The translations under genes were made by a program, and so were the position numbers. A stretch of DNA of 64,000 nucleotides, from contig CAYYFQ010000002.1 in NCBI GenBank assembly GCA_964471475.1, forward strand, positions 62,001-126,000, written 5' to 3'. Shown in pieces: positions 7,682 to 16,664 of the stretch (position 1 is the first letter of the stretch; each line of letters opens with the position of its first letter). This DNA comes from JAJNBD01 sp964471475. GTDB lineage: Bacteria; Pseudomonadota; Gammaproteobacteria; CAISUE01. The notes beneath the pieces were generated by a model. It saw only the letters and a list, made by a program, of their open reading frames with translations. It searched no databases and was not told where the DNA came from.

Positions 7682-8929
7682 ATGATAAAGAATGCCCATA
7701 CTTTATTTTTAATTTTCGTCAGTACTTTTGCTTTTGCCAGTGAGTTCATAAATAAATCTCAAATTAATGGCCACATTCGCAGCTATGACTTCAATAACAC
7801 TTTTGAAAAATCTGGTAATCCGAGTAACAACGCGGCTTCCTTAGGTGGCGCACTCAATATCCTTAGTGGTCCATTTTTCTCTAATGAATTTAAATTAGGA
7901 GGAAGCCTCTATAGCGCGCAACCCATAGGCACAAATAGCGATAATCATTTGCATGTTTTTAAAGCGTTACCTAGTTTCCCTGTCACTACTTTGGGGCAAA
8001 CGTATCTGCAGTATCAACATAAAGATTTACTTATTCGTGCGGGAAATCAACTCATCAATACACCTTGGTTGAATGCGGCAGATTCTTACATGATCCCCGC
8101 AACCTATCAAGGATTGTATGCTGCTTATTCATCTTGGCAAAATATAACATTAACGGCGTTACGTATTTTCCGCTTTAAATCCCGTACCGCATCTAGCTTT
8201 AGTCCTACCAATTTATATAACCCAGAAAATTTAAGCCCAAGCGGCATTCAAGCCTTTGGTAGTACAAATGACCAAGGTGCGTTAGCGTTTGGTAGCAACT
8301 TCAAAAAAAATTCGCTCGACTCTCAACTTTGGTATTATCAATTTTATAATATTGCCAAGTTGGTTTATGGGGAGGCGAAATATAGCTTCAGACAAACGAC
8401 TTTTGTTGTACCTTATGTCGGGATTCAAGCTTTACATGAATGGGGTGATGGAAAAAATATGCTGATGCCTTATCTCCATACTCACCCTCACGCCAGTGGC
8501 ATAGGAACGCAAGCAGGATTAAAAATTTATCAAGCAGATTTTTCTTTAGAATACGATAATCTTACAAAAAATAATGCATCCACAAAATCTGGTGGTTTAG
8601 TGTCTCCTTACACTACAGGTTATCGCTCAGACCCTTTATACACCACCTCTATGAACGCTGGCTTAGTAGAAGCTGGCCCAGGTCACGCATTTAAAATTAA
8701 CGGACACTATGTGACTAACAATCAACATTGGATTTTTTCCTCAAGCTACGCAAGATATTTTATTTCGACAGCTTCAAGCCATATGGATGAAATTGATCTT
8801 GATGGTATCTACGCGCTGGACGGAAAGTTTAAAGGCCTATCACTACGAGATCGCGTAGGAGTCTTAAATGGTAACAAAAAATTAGGACGCGTAGTTAATA
8901 ATCGCCTGATGATCCAGTATACCTTTTAA
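7682..8929 (+). CDS. OprD-family outer-membrane porin
   Basis: 415 residues. Signal peptide 1-19 ending AFAS, then an OprD-type beta barrel beginning FINKSQINGHIRSYDF and ending RVVNNRLMIQYTF with the terminal Phe expected of outer-membrane barrels. The segment RAGNQLINTPWLNAAD and the later YVTNNQHWIFSSSYARYF fit the OccD/OccK porins that import small carboxylated compounds. It lies 56 bp after the phosphate operon on the same strand, separated by a TTAATTAATTAATTAATGA tract, so it might share phosphate regulation; the substrate is not evident. A hairpin (8957-8973) lies downstream. Confidence 0.75.
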   Translation: MIKNAHTLFLIFVSTFAFASEFINKSQINGHIRSYDFNNTFEKSGNPSNNAASLGGALNILSGPFFSNEFKLGGSLYSAQPIGTNSDNHLHVFKALPSFPVTTLGQTYLQYQHKDLLIRAGNQLINTPWLNAADSYMIPATYQGLYAAYSSWQNITLTALRIFRFKSRTASSFSPTNLYNPENLSPSGIQAFGSTNDQGALAFGSNFKKNSLDSQLWYYQFYNIAKLVYGEAKYSFRQTTFVVPYVGIQALHEWGDGKNMLMPYLHTHPHASGIGTQAGLKIYQADFSLEYDNLTKNNASTKSGGLVSPYTTGYRSDPLYTTSMNAGLVEAGPGHAFKINGHYVTNNQHWIFSSSYARYFISTASSHMDEIDLDGIYALDGKFKGLSLRDRVGVLNGNKKLGRVVNNRLMIQYTF

Positions 8930-8956
8930 TTTCAGGGTATGTAGGAGCAACTTAGC

Positions 8957-8973
8957 TTAGGGCGTCTCCCTAA
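8957..8973. terminator. Short hairpin between convergent porin and LysR genes
   Basis: TTAGGG-CGTCT-CCCTAA forms a 6-bp stem in the gap between the porin (rightward) and the LysR gene (leftward). There is no clear T-run on either side, so it may be only a weak or bidirectional terminator. Confidence 0.3.
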
Positions 8974-9048
8974 AGTATCTTTTGGCTGCAAAAGAAGCGA
9001 AATCGGTCAATTTTAACGATCCTCCTCAGTCAGTGGTGAGTTAAAAAA

Positions 9049-9963
9049 TTAAAACGCAATCAATCTCTCAATAACTTCTCGTAACCATTGATGACCAGGG
9101 TCATTGGCATGTCGCTGATGCCACACTAAATAAAATTCACCATAAGGCATCTCAAAAGGTAGTGGTTTAATAATACAATGAGTGTTATGTTGGTAGAGTG
9201 TGGCCATGCTTTTAATCATGGTTCCTATCAAAGTTTCTGAGCTTTCAAGTATTTTAAAAATAGGGGTAACGAAAGGTAAAGCAAGTTGAACGCGGCGTTC
9301 AACACCTAATTGAAGTAATGTTTGATCAATCAAAGAAGAAAAATATGAGTTTTTATCAGATCGAACCGCAACATGCTCGCCCGCAATATATTCTGCCAAC
9401 GTGATTTTTTTCTTTTTAGCTAATGGATGACGCGGGTTTAAAAGACACACGCCTTTATCTTTAAACAATAAGGTTGATCGAATAGAGGGCGGCGAAGAAA
9501 ATAATTTGCTGATGGCAAGGTCATAGTCACCTACTTCAAAAGGGTCAGAGCTACAAGCATATTGAATAGGCGCAATAATGATTCGAATATGGGGCGCATT
9601 TTTTTCTAAATACTTCAATAATCCCGGCATCACTAACGAGACCATATAATCTGACATGCCAATTTTAAAAACGCGCTCTGATTTTTCAGGAATGAATCGT
9701 TGTCCATCCGTGATTAATGTTCGTAGTTCTTCAATAATCTGATGCAGCTTCGGGTGAATGTCTTTCGCATAAGGAGTTAAAAGCATATGATGTTTTTCAC
9801 GTACTAACAAATCGTCTGTAAAAAGCTCTCTTAGTTGTTGCAAGTTGTTGCTCATCGCCGCTTGTGTAATGGCTAATTTTTTAGCAGCATTGGTCACACT
9901 TTTTTCGGTAAGCAGATGATCGAGAGCAATGAGTAAATTTAAATTGACGCGATATAAATCCAT
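9049..9963 (-). CDS. LysR-family transcriptional regulator
   Basis: 304 residues, the normal LysR length. The N-terminal winged helix-turn-helix is clear: DLYRVNLNLLIALDHLLTEK, then SVTNAAKKLAITQAAMSNNL (about 23-42) and LFTDDLLVREKHHMLLTPYA. The remainder is the periplasmic-binding-like effector domain. The N-terminus resembles the NodD/NahR/LeuO branch (DLNLL... start). It is divergent from the drug-efflux gene at 10088; the 125-bp gap contains AT-rich dyads (around TTATATATTTTATAAG) where a LysR tetramer could bind, so it probably controls that pump and itself. Confidence 0.9.
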   Translation of the reverse strand: MDLYRVNLNLLIALDHLLTEKSVTNAAKKLAITQAAMSNNLQQLRELFTDDLLVREKHHMLLTPYAKDIHPKLHQIIEELRTLITDGQRFIPEKSERVFKIGMSDYMVSLVMPGLLKYLEKNAPHIRIIIAPIQYACSSDPFEVGDYDLAISKLFSSPPSIRSTLLFKDKGVCLLNPRHPLAKKKKITLAEYIAGEHVAVRSDKNSYFSSLIDQTLLQLGVERRVQLALPFVTPIFKILESSETLIGTMIKSMATLYQHNTHCIIKPLPFEMPYGEFYLVWHQRHANDPGHQWLREVIERLIAF

Positions 9964-10087
9964 AAAAAGTCTTCGGTAGATTAGTTGAATAATTATAGCT
10001 TATATATTTTATAAGTTATATAGATTTGTATTATGTACTTTGTTGCGACATAATGACACAAAAATAATCTGTCTGAAGGATAAACTT

Positions 10088-11236
10088 ATGTTCGTTATTA
10101 TAGTATTACTGGCTATCATGGGGTTGATGGGCACGGATTTATTTGCACCTTCCTTACCCGCCATTGCACATTTTTTTCACCAAACCGCAGCTCATACACA
10201 ATTAAGTATTAGCTTATTTTTATTGGGATTTGCTATCTCACAATTATTTTACGGACCGCTTTCCGATACGGTAGGACGCAAACCCTTATTGGTGCTTGGA
10301 ACCAGTATTTTTATCATTGGCTCGATGCTTTGCCTTTGGTCACCTTCGTTTGGATATTTGTGTCTGGGCAGAATTGTGCAAGGCATTGGTGTGGGCGGCG
10401 GCTTATCCTTAGCACGTGTAATTTTGCGAGATTTGTATCATGGCTCAGCGCTAGCGCTTCGATCCTCTCAAGTAGCGCTTTTTGTTTCGCTGACACCTGC
10501 CGTTGCACCATTTGTAGGCGGTGTATTGCAAGAATTTTTCGATTTCAAAGCAAGCTTTATTTTTATGTTGGTTTATGGAATAGCGGTGCTCATTCTATTG
10601 CTTACTATTTTTCAAGAAACAAATTCCAAAAAAGAAGTTGGCTTTAGTTTTAAAAATACGTTGGTGCATTACAAGAAAATTTTAAGCCATAATATTTTTA
10701 TGCGATATGTCATTATTGCTGGTTTTACTTTCGCATCTATTGTGTTATTTGCAAATATTTTACCTTTTATTATTCAAAATGAATTACACTTATCGGCGAT
10801 GCAAAATGGAATTATTTTGCTCATCGCTGCCATAGGGGTTTCAGTAGGATCTTTTATAAGTAGTAAGATTACCGTCCGGCTTACGCCTGAAAAAATGGTG
10901 ATGATTGGGCTTCGTATTCTTGCGCTCAGTGGGTTTTTATTAATGAGTACACCGTTTATTTTTGGGGTTCACCTTTTTATTTTGATGCCACTGATTTTTT
11001 TAACGACAGTTTCTTGTGGATTTTTATTTCCTAATGCTGTCGCTGTAGCATTTTCAAGTGTGCATGAAAAAATTGGAACGGCCGGGGCGATTTATGGGTC
11101 AATACAAATCGCCATTTCAACTGCAATCAATTTTTTATTAAACCTCATTCCCCATCAGGGACAATCACTTTTGGGAGGATTTTATTTCGTGTTAGGCATA
11201 GTGGGCATAGGGATTGCTTTATGGAAGCAAATTTGA
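10088..11236 (+). CDS. Bcr/CflA-type multidrug efflux MFS transporter
   Basis: 382 residues, twelve predicted membrane segments. The first helices contain GLMGTDLFAPSLPAIA and the loop 2-3 motif YGPLSDTVGRKPLLVLG (MFS motif A). LGRIVQGIGVGGGLSLARVILRDLY is the drug:H+ antiporter-1 motif region typical of Bcr/CflA pumps for bicyclomycin or chloramphenicol-like compounds. The start at 10088 is chosen because AAGGA lies 7 bases upstream; a TTG at 10040 would add an unneeded polar N-terminus. It is divergent from the LysR gene, a common regulator-pump pair. The substrate is not predictable. Confidence 0.88.
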   Translation: MFVIIVLLAIMGLMGTDLFAPSLPAIAHFFHQTAAHTQLSISLFLLGFAISQLFYGPLSDTVGRKPLLVLGTSIFIIGSMLCLWSPSFGYLCLGRIVQGIGVGGGLSLARVILRDLYHGSALALRSSQVALFVSLTPAVAPFVGGVLQEFFDFKASFIFMLVYGIAVLILLLTIFQETNSKKEVGFSFKNTLVHYKKILSHNIFMRYVIIAGFTFASIVLFANILPFIIQNELHLSAMQNGIILLIAAIGVSVGSFISSKITVRLTPEKMVMIGLRILALSGFLLMSTPFIFGVHLFILMPLIFLTTVSCGFLFPNAVAVAFSSVHEKIGTAGAIYGSIQIAISTAINFLLNLIPHQGQSLLGGFYFVLGIVGIGIALWKQI

Positions 11237-11650
11237 AATATATCGACCTCACTTGAATGACTACCCCAGCGTGGTGATTGTTAACGTAATTTCGAGAGAA
11301 ATATTTTGACTTAAAATATTGGAAAAGATTCGGACTACTTTATCTTGTTTTCTTACATAATCAAGAGTACACTGGAACTCACCTTATTTATTTTCTACCG
11401 AGAGGAAATATTACTATGAATCGTATTCAGACTCTTTTACAACGCGATTGATTTTTTAAAACATGTGGTACAAATTCTGCATTAAAAAGTTTCTCTTGAA
11501 AAAAAGTTCTGCAAAAGTTTTGGTTTCAGCTTCCGTTGAATAGTTTTCAGCAAGAATCAGTTGCTCGATGAAGTAATTTACAATGGCTTGCATAAACTTC
11601 AATATGATCACTAACGAGCACAGCTTTATAAGATCCGGATGAGATATTTA
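11237..11650. other. Intergenic region with possible gene remnant
   Basis: About 410 bases without a convincing gene. On the minus strand 11456-11596 is open for about 45 codons (ending NLYHMF) and the neighbouring frame is open further right, which looks like the frameshifted tail of a lost gene, but I do not recognise it. A well-placed AGAGG before an ATG at 11416 leads only to an 11-codon ORF. No strong terminator is seen. Confidence 0.3.
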
Positions 11651-12316
11651 TTATCCCAATATTTTCTTCACTTTTTGCGCCATTAGCTGGGCAAAAATTT
11701 CATGCCCTTCTTCATCCAGATGAAGTCCATCAATTTCGCTTAAATAAATATGAGGGGCTGCATCAAAATAATAGCATCCATATTGCTTAGCTACTTTAGA
11801 AAAATACAAGGGAAGCTGCTTTGATTTCGCAATGCCGCCTTTGAATAAATCTGAATCATCCATCATTTTTCCATAATGTTCTGAGGTCAACTCAGGATAT
11901 CCTATCAATAAAATTTTTGGAACTGACTGCATATTCGGGCCATATTTGCTTGATTGAATGATCTGTACAAGTTCTTCTAATCCCTTTGCAATGTCTTCCG
12001 GTGAGCGATAATAATAATTTTTTAGATCATTCCCACCCAGCATTAAAATCACTAAATCCAATGGGGCGTGGCTATACAAACAGGGCAATAAATAATTTTT
12101 ACCATTACGATCGGGTGGAATCGGTGAATTCAAATTAGTCGTACGGCCATTCAAACCCTCTTCAATTACATAATAATTTTCACCTAAGAGTTTTTGTAAT
12201 TTTCCTGTCCAGCGGATATCGCGTGGATACCGCTCTATGTAAAGCGTGGCTAAATCAAATTTTTTTGGGACAAAAGCCCAGGTATTAGAATCACCGTAGC
12301 AAAGAATAGTCTTCAT
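11651..12316 (-). CDS. SGNH/GDSL-family hydrolase (arylesterase-like)
   Basis: 221 residues, no signal peptide, so cytoplasmic. Block I is ILCYGDSNTWAF (catalytic Ser9 within GDSNT), block II contains the Gly in GLNGRTT, block III is LGGND (oxyanion Asn) and block V is DGLHLDEEGHEIFA (Asp and His of the triad). This is the full catalytic set of SGNH esterases of the TesA/arylesterase group, similar in layout to small bacterial aryl esterases acting on short acyl esters or lipids. It stands alone between two long intergenic regions; the physiological substrate is unknown. Confidence 0.88.
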   Translation of the reverse strand: MKTILCYGDSNTWAFVPKKFDLATLYIERYPRDIRWTGKLQKLLGENYYVIEEGLNGRTTNLNSPIPPDRNGKNYLLPCLYSHAPLDLVILMLGGNDLKNYYYRSPEDIAKGLEELVQIIQSSKYGPNMQSVPKILLIGYPELTSEHYGKMMDDSDLFKGGIAKSKQLPLYFSKVAKQYGCYYFDAAPHIYLSEIDGLHLDEEGHEIFAQLMAQKVKKILG

Positions 12317-12521
12317 AGCAGTGCACTCATTGATTTTTAATGGAACCTAATTGCATTTTGCTCCATTTCATTCAAAACAGCAAACTCATTCGTGGCTACA
12401 GGGAATCCACAATATATCATCTCCGGACACGGTGAAAAATTTTAAATTAAGCCATTATTAATCTGTTATGTGATACGATAATAAAAATACTTTATATATA
12501 CTTTATATATAGGAATAACTT

Positions 12522-13778
12522 ATGCCTCGTTTTTTTAATAGTGCTTCTACTAGTCGCCGCTCGAGCCCGCAGCTTCGTCCATTTCATGTGGCAATTCTTG
12601 GTTGTGCGCCGGATGGACAAGGCTTGTTGGGTAAAGAGGAGATGCAGCTCGATCCTCCTTATCAGGACGCTGAATTTCAATCAAAATTAGGTCCCGCGCA
12701 ACAGGTTTTGACAAAAAATACGGAAGAAGTTGCCGGTGAGGATTCTAAGGTTCATCAATATAAGATGCCATTACAGGACTCTTCACCCATGTGTTTGAAT
12801 TTTTATTTTTCACCTACCAAAAATGGGGCATCCGCCCCTACGGGATCGAGCGCTCCTACGGCAGATGCGTACGTCTTAATGGTTGATCTAACCTCTGCGG
12901 AAAAACGAGAGGCCTTGAAAAACTTGGAGAAATCTGAGGATCTAAAGAGTCTGCAGAGCGCCAGCAAGCCCATTATGATTATGGCGTATGAGGCTCCTAA
13001 CGCTGATTCCAATCCCATGCTTCAGAAGGCTAATCGAGTAGCGCTTGATAATTTGGCTAATGTCATCAATGCGAAAACGATATTATGTTTCCAAATGACG
13101 CCTGAGGGTACCCATACTGATGCTTGGCAGAAGGCATGTCTACATTTAGCTGAAGGTATTAACCCTCATCTGCGATCCAAGTTGAAGGTGGCTCAACAAC
13201 AGGAGTTGTTGAATTTAAATTGGGAACAAACTGATAAAGATATCCCAAAGATTTTAGCTATGTTGAGCGAACTGATTGAGGCGGGGTCGATTGAGTGGAA
13301 TGATTCCTCCCACAAAACCCCTAAGACTATTATCGCTATGCGAGAGGTGTTAGCGGATCACCACTCCGATACGCGCGCTCACCCCACACTCTCTCAGGTC
13401 ATTGCGCTTGCTAAAAAAGCCCACTCTAATTGTGTGATGTGGCCTTTTTCAAAAGTTCTTCGAGGAAGAAGTAAATTAACTAATAATTTTTATGGTATTG
13501 TTGGAAGTTTAGACCCTCATAATCTCCCCGATCCTGCGGCTTTATATAAGCAGCTGCTTCAGTGGCATCCGCTGCCGGCGCGTATCGCTATGAATACAAC
13601 TAAGGTGCCTGAGCTGCGTACTTTACGAGAAAAAACGATGGCGGAGCACTGGGCGAAGCAGAAGCAACTGCAGGGTGAGCTGCTGAAGGAGCAACAACAG
13701 TGTGAGCGGGAGGAGCAGGAAGGTGCGAGTGGCGAGCTCCCTTTCAATCCCCGAGCCCGAGGAGGGCCGCAGTGGTAA
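12522..13778 (+). CDS. Candidate effector with degenerate Ras-like GTPase domain
   Basis: 418 residues, no signal peptide. Residues 21-215 follow the order of a small GTPase. After strand FHVAILG comes GQGLLGKE (32-39), which fits the P-loop GxxxxGK but has Glu in place of Ser/Thr. Strand AYVLMVDLT (116-124) sits where the G3-G4 strand lies, KPIMIMAYEAPNAD (149-162) sits at the G4 position without the NKxD motif, and AKTILCFQMTPEG (184-196) sits at the G5 position before an amphipathic helix (AWQKACLHLA). The C-terminus (about 365-418) is a charged Gln/Glu-rich helix followed by a Pro/Gly/Arg tail. AGGA 7 bases upstream supports the start. Ras-like ancestry is my inference from motif order; nucleotide binding may be lost. 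Confidence 0.5.
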   Translation: MPRFFNSASTSRRSSPQLRPFHVAILGCAPDGQGLLGKEEMQLDPPYQDAEFQSKLGPAQQVLTKNTEEVAGEDSKVHQYKMPLQDSSPMCLNFYFSPTKNGASAPTGSSAPTADAYVLMVDLTSAEKREALKNLEKSEDLKSLQSASKPIMIMAYEAPNADSNPMLQKANRVALDNLANVINAKTILCFQMTPEGTHTDAWQKACLHLAEGINPHLRSKLKVAQQQELLNLNWEQTDKDIPKILAMLSELIEAGSIEWNDSSHKTPKTIIAMREVLADHHSDTRAHPTLSQVIALAKKAHSNCVMWPFSKVLRGRSKLTNNFYGIVGSLDPHNLPDPAALYKQLLQWHPLPARIAMNTTKVPELRTLREKTMAEHWAKQKQLQGELLKEQQQCEREEQEGASGELPFNPRARGGPQW

Positions 13779-14170
13779 TTATCAGTTTATCATCCGCTTC
13801 AAGAGATTGCATTTGATAAACTGAATTCAACCTTTATTCTTTGTCTTTTGATAGCCAGCCACAATAATCAAATTGAGGTTTGACCTGGTACATGCCAACA
13901 CGCGTTTTTTACCCTTGTGCTTTGAGTTCATTTCAAAAAATAGAATTAAAACCTATTTCTTAAGGTTTAGCAAAAATTGTCAGGTGTTACGCGCTTAGCT
14001 GTTTTACTTATTGCAAAGCACTGTTGATCAGCTTAGAATAGCGGAAACCTTGTTCAGGTTTTTACAGGCCTTTCTAAAAGTATTCAATAAAATAATCTAA
14101 TAATCTTGGCCAAATTAGGCTCGCAATTTTTAATTCTCTATTTACTCTAAATACTGCTGGGAGAAAATTT
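13779..14170. other. Intergenic region with an 11-bp inverted repeat
   Basis: Directly after the stop codon, TCAGTTTATCA (13782-13792) and TGATAAACTGA (13814-13824) form a perfect 11-bp stem with a 21-base loop. There is no T-run, so this is either an mRNA-stabilising structure or a weak terminator. The remaining 350 bases up to the next gene are AT-rich; GGGAG at about 14159-14163 is the ribosome binding site of the next gene. Confidence 0.5.
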
Positions 14171-16495
14171 ATGTTAACAGAAAATGGAGTGGTTTTAATT
14201 TGTAAAAAATCGGTTGATGGCAAAGAGGTTTTGGTTTATTTAAATGACACAGGTCAATGCAGAGCCGCTATTATTCATCATGATGAATTAGTGGGCGAAT
14301 ACCCCATTTTAGTTAATGGTAAAGAGCTGCCACCTTTTTCTCGTCAAGAAATGGTGCGGTTAATTATGCTTTGGAATTTCTTAGAAGCTAATTCTTATAT
14401 CACAATTCGATCTGGGCAAATTATTTTTAATCCTCAAGGACTGGGTGGTGGAAAATTTAAATTATTGTGTTTTCTATTGGGGAGTGCTCAAGTGTTGGGT
14501 GGTTTATTATTGATTGCATCTACGGCAGGTGTGCTCAGCGTTGCTGGTTCGGCATTGGTGGGCTCTGGGGTGAACGGCGCTATCTATTCTGTGCAAACAC
14601 GTGAAGAGAATATTCGTGCAAAAGATTTTCTCATTACCTCAGGAGTCGGTGCAGCAAGTGGAGCCATCATGGGTTGCGGCAGTGGGTTGGCCAATGCGGT
14701 TAGCGCCAGAGGAGCTGCTGTTCTGGCGACGCAAGCAACGGAGGCTGTTGCTAGTCGAGTGGTGACTACAGTTGTTTATAAAGGGGGAGCGCTGGCCATT
14801 CAAGCGGCTTCCGGTGTTTTAGCCAACACAACGGCTAGAACAATTACCGCGGCAGCTGCAGGGACATCAATGAGTGAAGCCGTCAGCGAAAGTCTACAGC
14901 CATCGCAGCTTGCTTCTGCTGCTGCAGCTACGCTCGTTAGCAGTGCTTGCGGTGCTGCTAGTAGCAAAGTATCTGCAGCTCTTGTGGATCGAACTGAAAA
15001 TCAGTTTATTGCGGCTACCGCAGGAGCTTTATGTGGTGCGGCAAGTGGTAGTGCGAGTGCTGCTGCCACAACTGCTATTTCCAATGCGTTGGGGAAAAAA
15101 CCTATTGGCGAAGGTGTAGCTGTCGCTGCTGCAACAGGCGCGACCTTAGGTGCGACTAGTGGCGCTATCCACGCTGTGAATAATGTCAGAACACGTCAAC
15201 GTCTTGAGGATACAAAACAAGCATTACTTGCTGAAAGAGAAAAATTATTACGCGAATTGGAAGCCAAGCAGCAACAAGAAAAGCCACAGCAGCAACCGGC
15301 TCAAGCTGCTGAAGAAGTTTCTACAACATTGCTTGCGGTAGAGCAAACTACTGCTGAGCAAACAAGTACAAGCAACAGTGAGCCTGCGGCGTCTCCAATA
15401 CCAAAAAGTAGTGAGCAAACATCCCCGGCAGCATCTCAGTCTACACCATCCGCAGAGACACGATCAGTAGGAAATCGCGTAACGGCATTGCAGCTCGAAG
15501 TGCAAGATTTACAAAGGCAGATCGATTGGCTCAAAGCAGGAAATATTTTTTTATACAATGAAACAGCTTATCGAACCATGGATCAATTTAGAGCAGAATT
15601 GGCTACGTTATCTGCTTGGGTCTATGATTCTACGAAACCGTTACCAGATTCTTTAAAAGGGAATTGGAAAATTATTGCAACGTCTGAACAAATGATGCAA
15701 GCACATCCTGGCTATGCAGAAGCTGGTTCAGAATATAAATCTAATTATCATGCGGTGTGTTTGCAACGCAATGATGGCGCTACAGTTATTGTGACGGCAG
15801 GAACCAATATCCGCACGGGCGAAATTATGCCGCAATTGGATGGTTGGGCTCGAACTGACACCATCAAACACTGTAAATGGGATGCGCTTGATATTGCCTA
15901 CCATAAACGTCTTCCAGGAAGTTTTTGTAGAACAGGTGTGGCTTTTCATAATTTTGTGCAAGAACGCCATGGCGTCACGGTGCATGCATTAACGGGGCAT
16001 TCTTTGGCAACGACAGCTAATATTGCCATTGGAGATGTTGCGTATGCTGAAACAGGAAAATCTCCCTATATTTTAAATGTGGATCCTCCCTCTGACTTAA
16101 AAGCTATTTTTGAAGGTCATTGCTCACCCGGTTTTCAGCAAGCTGCACAAATTGATACTTTTCTTGGATCTCCTAATGCCGTTAATGGAGGAGGTATTTT
16201 CTTTGTACCGAAAAATTATACAGACAGTCATATTGGCAATGTATATCGAGTGTCCACCGGAGAAGGATTATTTGCACCACACTCGTCGGAAGCAATAGCC
16301 GCGCAAGCGAATGCAATGTTAACAAAAGTTACTGCTATCGATGAGCGAAGAGCACGTTCGGCGCCGCATCAACGCCCTCCAGCACGCGTTATCCAGCGAT
16401 TAGAACGTTTGGGTTATAACATGTCTAGATTTAAAGTTCCGAGCGTGGAAGAGTTAAAACCAGTTTTATCTGCAGCTCCAACACTCACAAAATAA
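14171..16495 (+). CDS. Large protein with glycine zippers and lipase-like domain; effector candidate
   Basis: 774 residues. Residues 1-95 form a small beta-rich domain (LVYLNDTGQC, EYPILVNGKELPPF). Residues about 96-335 are Ala/Gly-rich hydrophobic segments with glycine-zipper spacing (GLLLIASTAGVLSVAGSALV, GAASGAIMGCGSGLANAV) suited to membrane insertion. Residues 340-460 are a Gln/Glu coiled coil and a Ser/Thr/Pro linker. Residues about 465-720 look like an alpha/beta-hydrolase of the class-3 lipase type: nucleophile elbow TGHSLA with Ser611, then Asp638 in NVDPPSD and His704 in FAPHSSEA as a possible triad. The usual second Gly of GxSxG is Ala here. Size and architecture suggest a secreted membrane-targeting effector; no secretion signal can be proven. 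Confidence 0.55.
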   Translation: MLTENGVVLICKKSVDGKEVLVYLNDTGQCRAAIIHHDELVGEYPILVNGKELPPFSRQEMVRLIMLWNFLEANSYITIRSGQIIFNPQGLGGGKFKLLCFLLGSAQVLGGLLLIASTAGVLSVAGSALVGSGVNGAIYSVQTREENIRAKDFLITSGVGAASGAIMGCGSGLANAVSARGAAVLATQATEAVASRVVTTVVYKGGALAIQAASGVLANTTARTITAAAAGTSMSEAVSESLQPSQLASAAAATLVSSACGAASSKVSAALVDRTENQFIAATAGALCGAASGSASAAATTAISNALGKKPIGEGVAVAAATGATLGATSGAIHAVNNVRTRQRLEDTKQALLAEREKLLRELEAKQQQEKPQQQPAQAAEEVSTTLLAVEQTTAEQTSTSNSEPAASPIPKSSEQTSPAASQSTPSAETRSVGNRVTALQLEVQDLQRQIDWLKAGNIFLYNETAYRTMDQFRAELATLSAWVYDSTKPLPDSLKGNWKIIATSEQMMQAHPGYAEAGSEYKSNYHAVCLQRNDGATVIVTAGTNIRTGEIMPQLDGWARTDTIKHCKWDALDIAYHKRLPGSFCRTGVAFHNFVQERHGVTVHALTGHSLATTANIAIGDVAYAETGKSPYILNVDPPSDLKAIFEGHCSPGFQQAAQIDTFLGSPNAVNGGGIFFVPKNYTDSHIGNVYRVSTGEGLFAPHSSEAIAAQANAMLTKVTAIDERRARSAPHQRPPARVIQRLERLGYNMSRFKVPSVEELKPVLSAAPTLTK

Positions 16496-16554
16496 AAACG
16501 AATGTTGGCAAGATGCTAATCACAATAAACTATGCATGTGTGGCATTAATCATT

Positions 16555-16650
16555 TTATAATGCTAAATGCGTCGTCAAACGACTCTCATCGACTTGTTTT
16601 TTAAAAACGGTATCGCCAAATTGTGCTAACCGGCCTAAATTATTACACAT
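16555..16650 (-). pseudogene. Short remnant downstream of the conjugation gene
   Basis: A 31-codon open frame (ATG at 16650, containing NNLGRLAQFGDTVFKKQVDE) begins 14 bases after the end of the conjugation-protein gene on the same strand. It reads like real protein rather than random translation and may be a truncated next gene of the same transfer operon, but I cannot name it. Confidence 0.3.
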
Positions 16651-16664
16651 CTTCTGACCCTACT

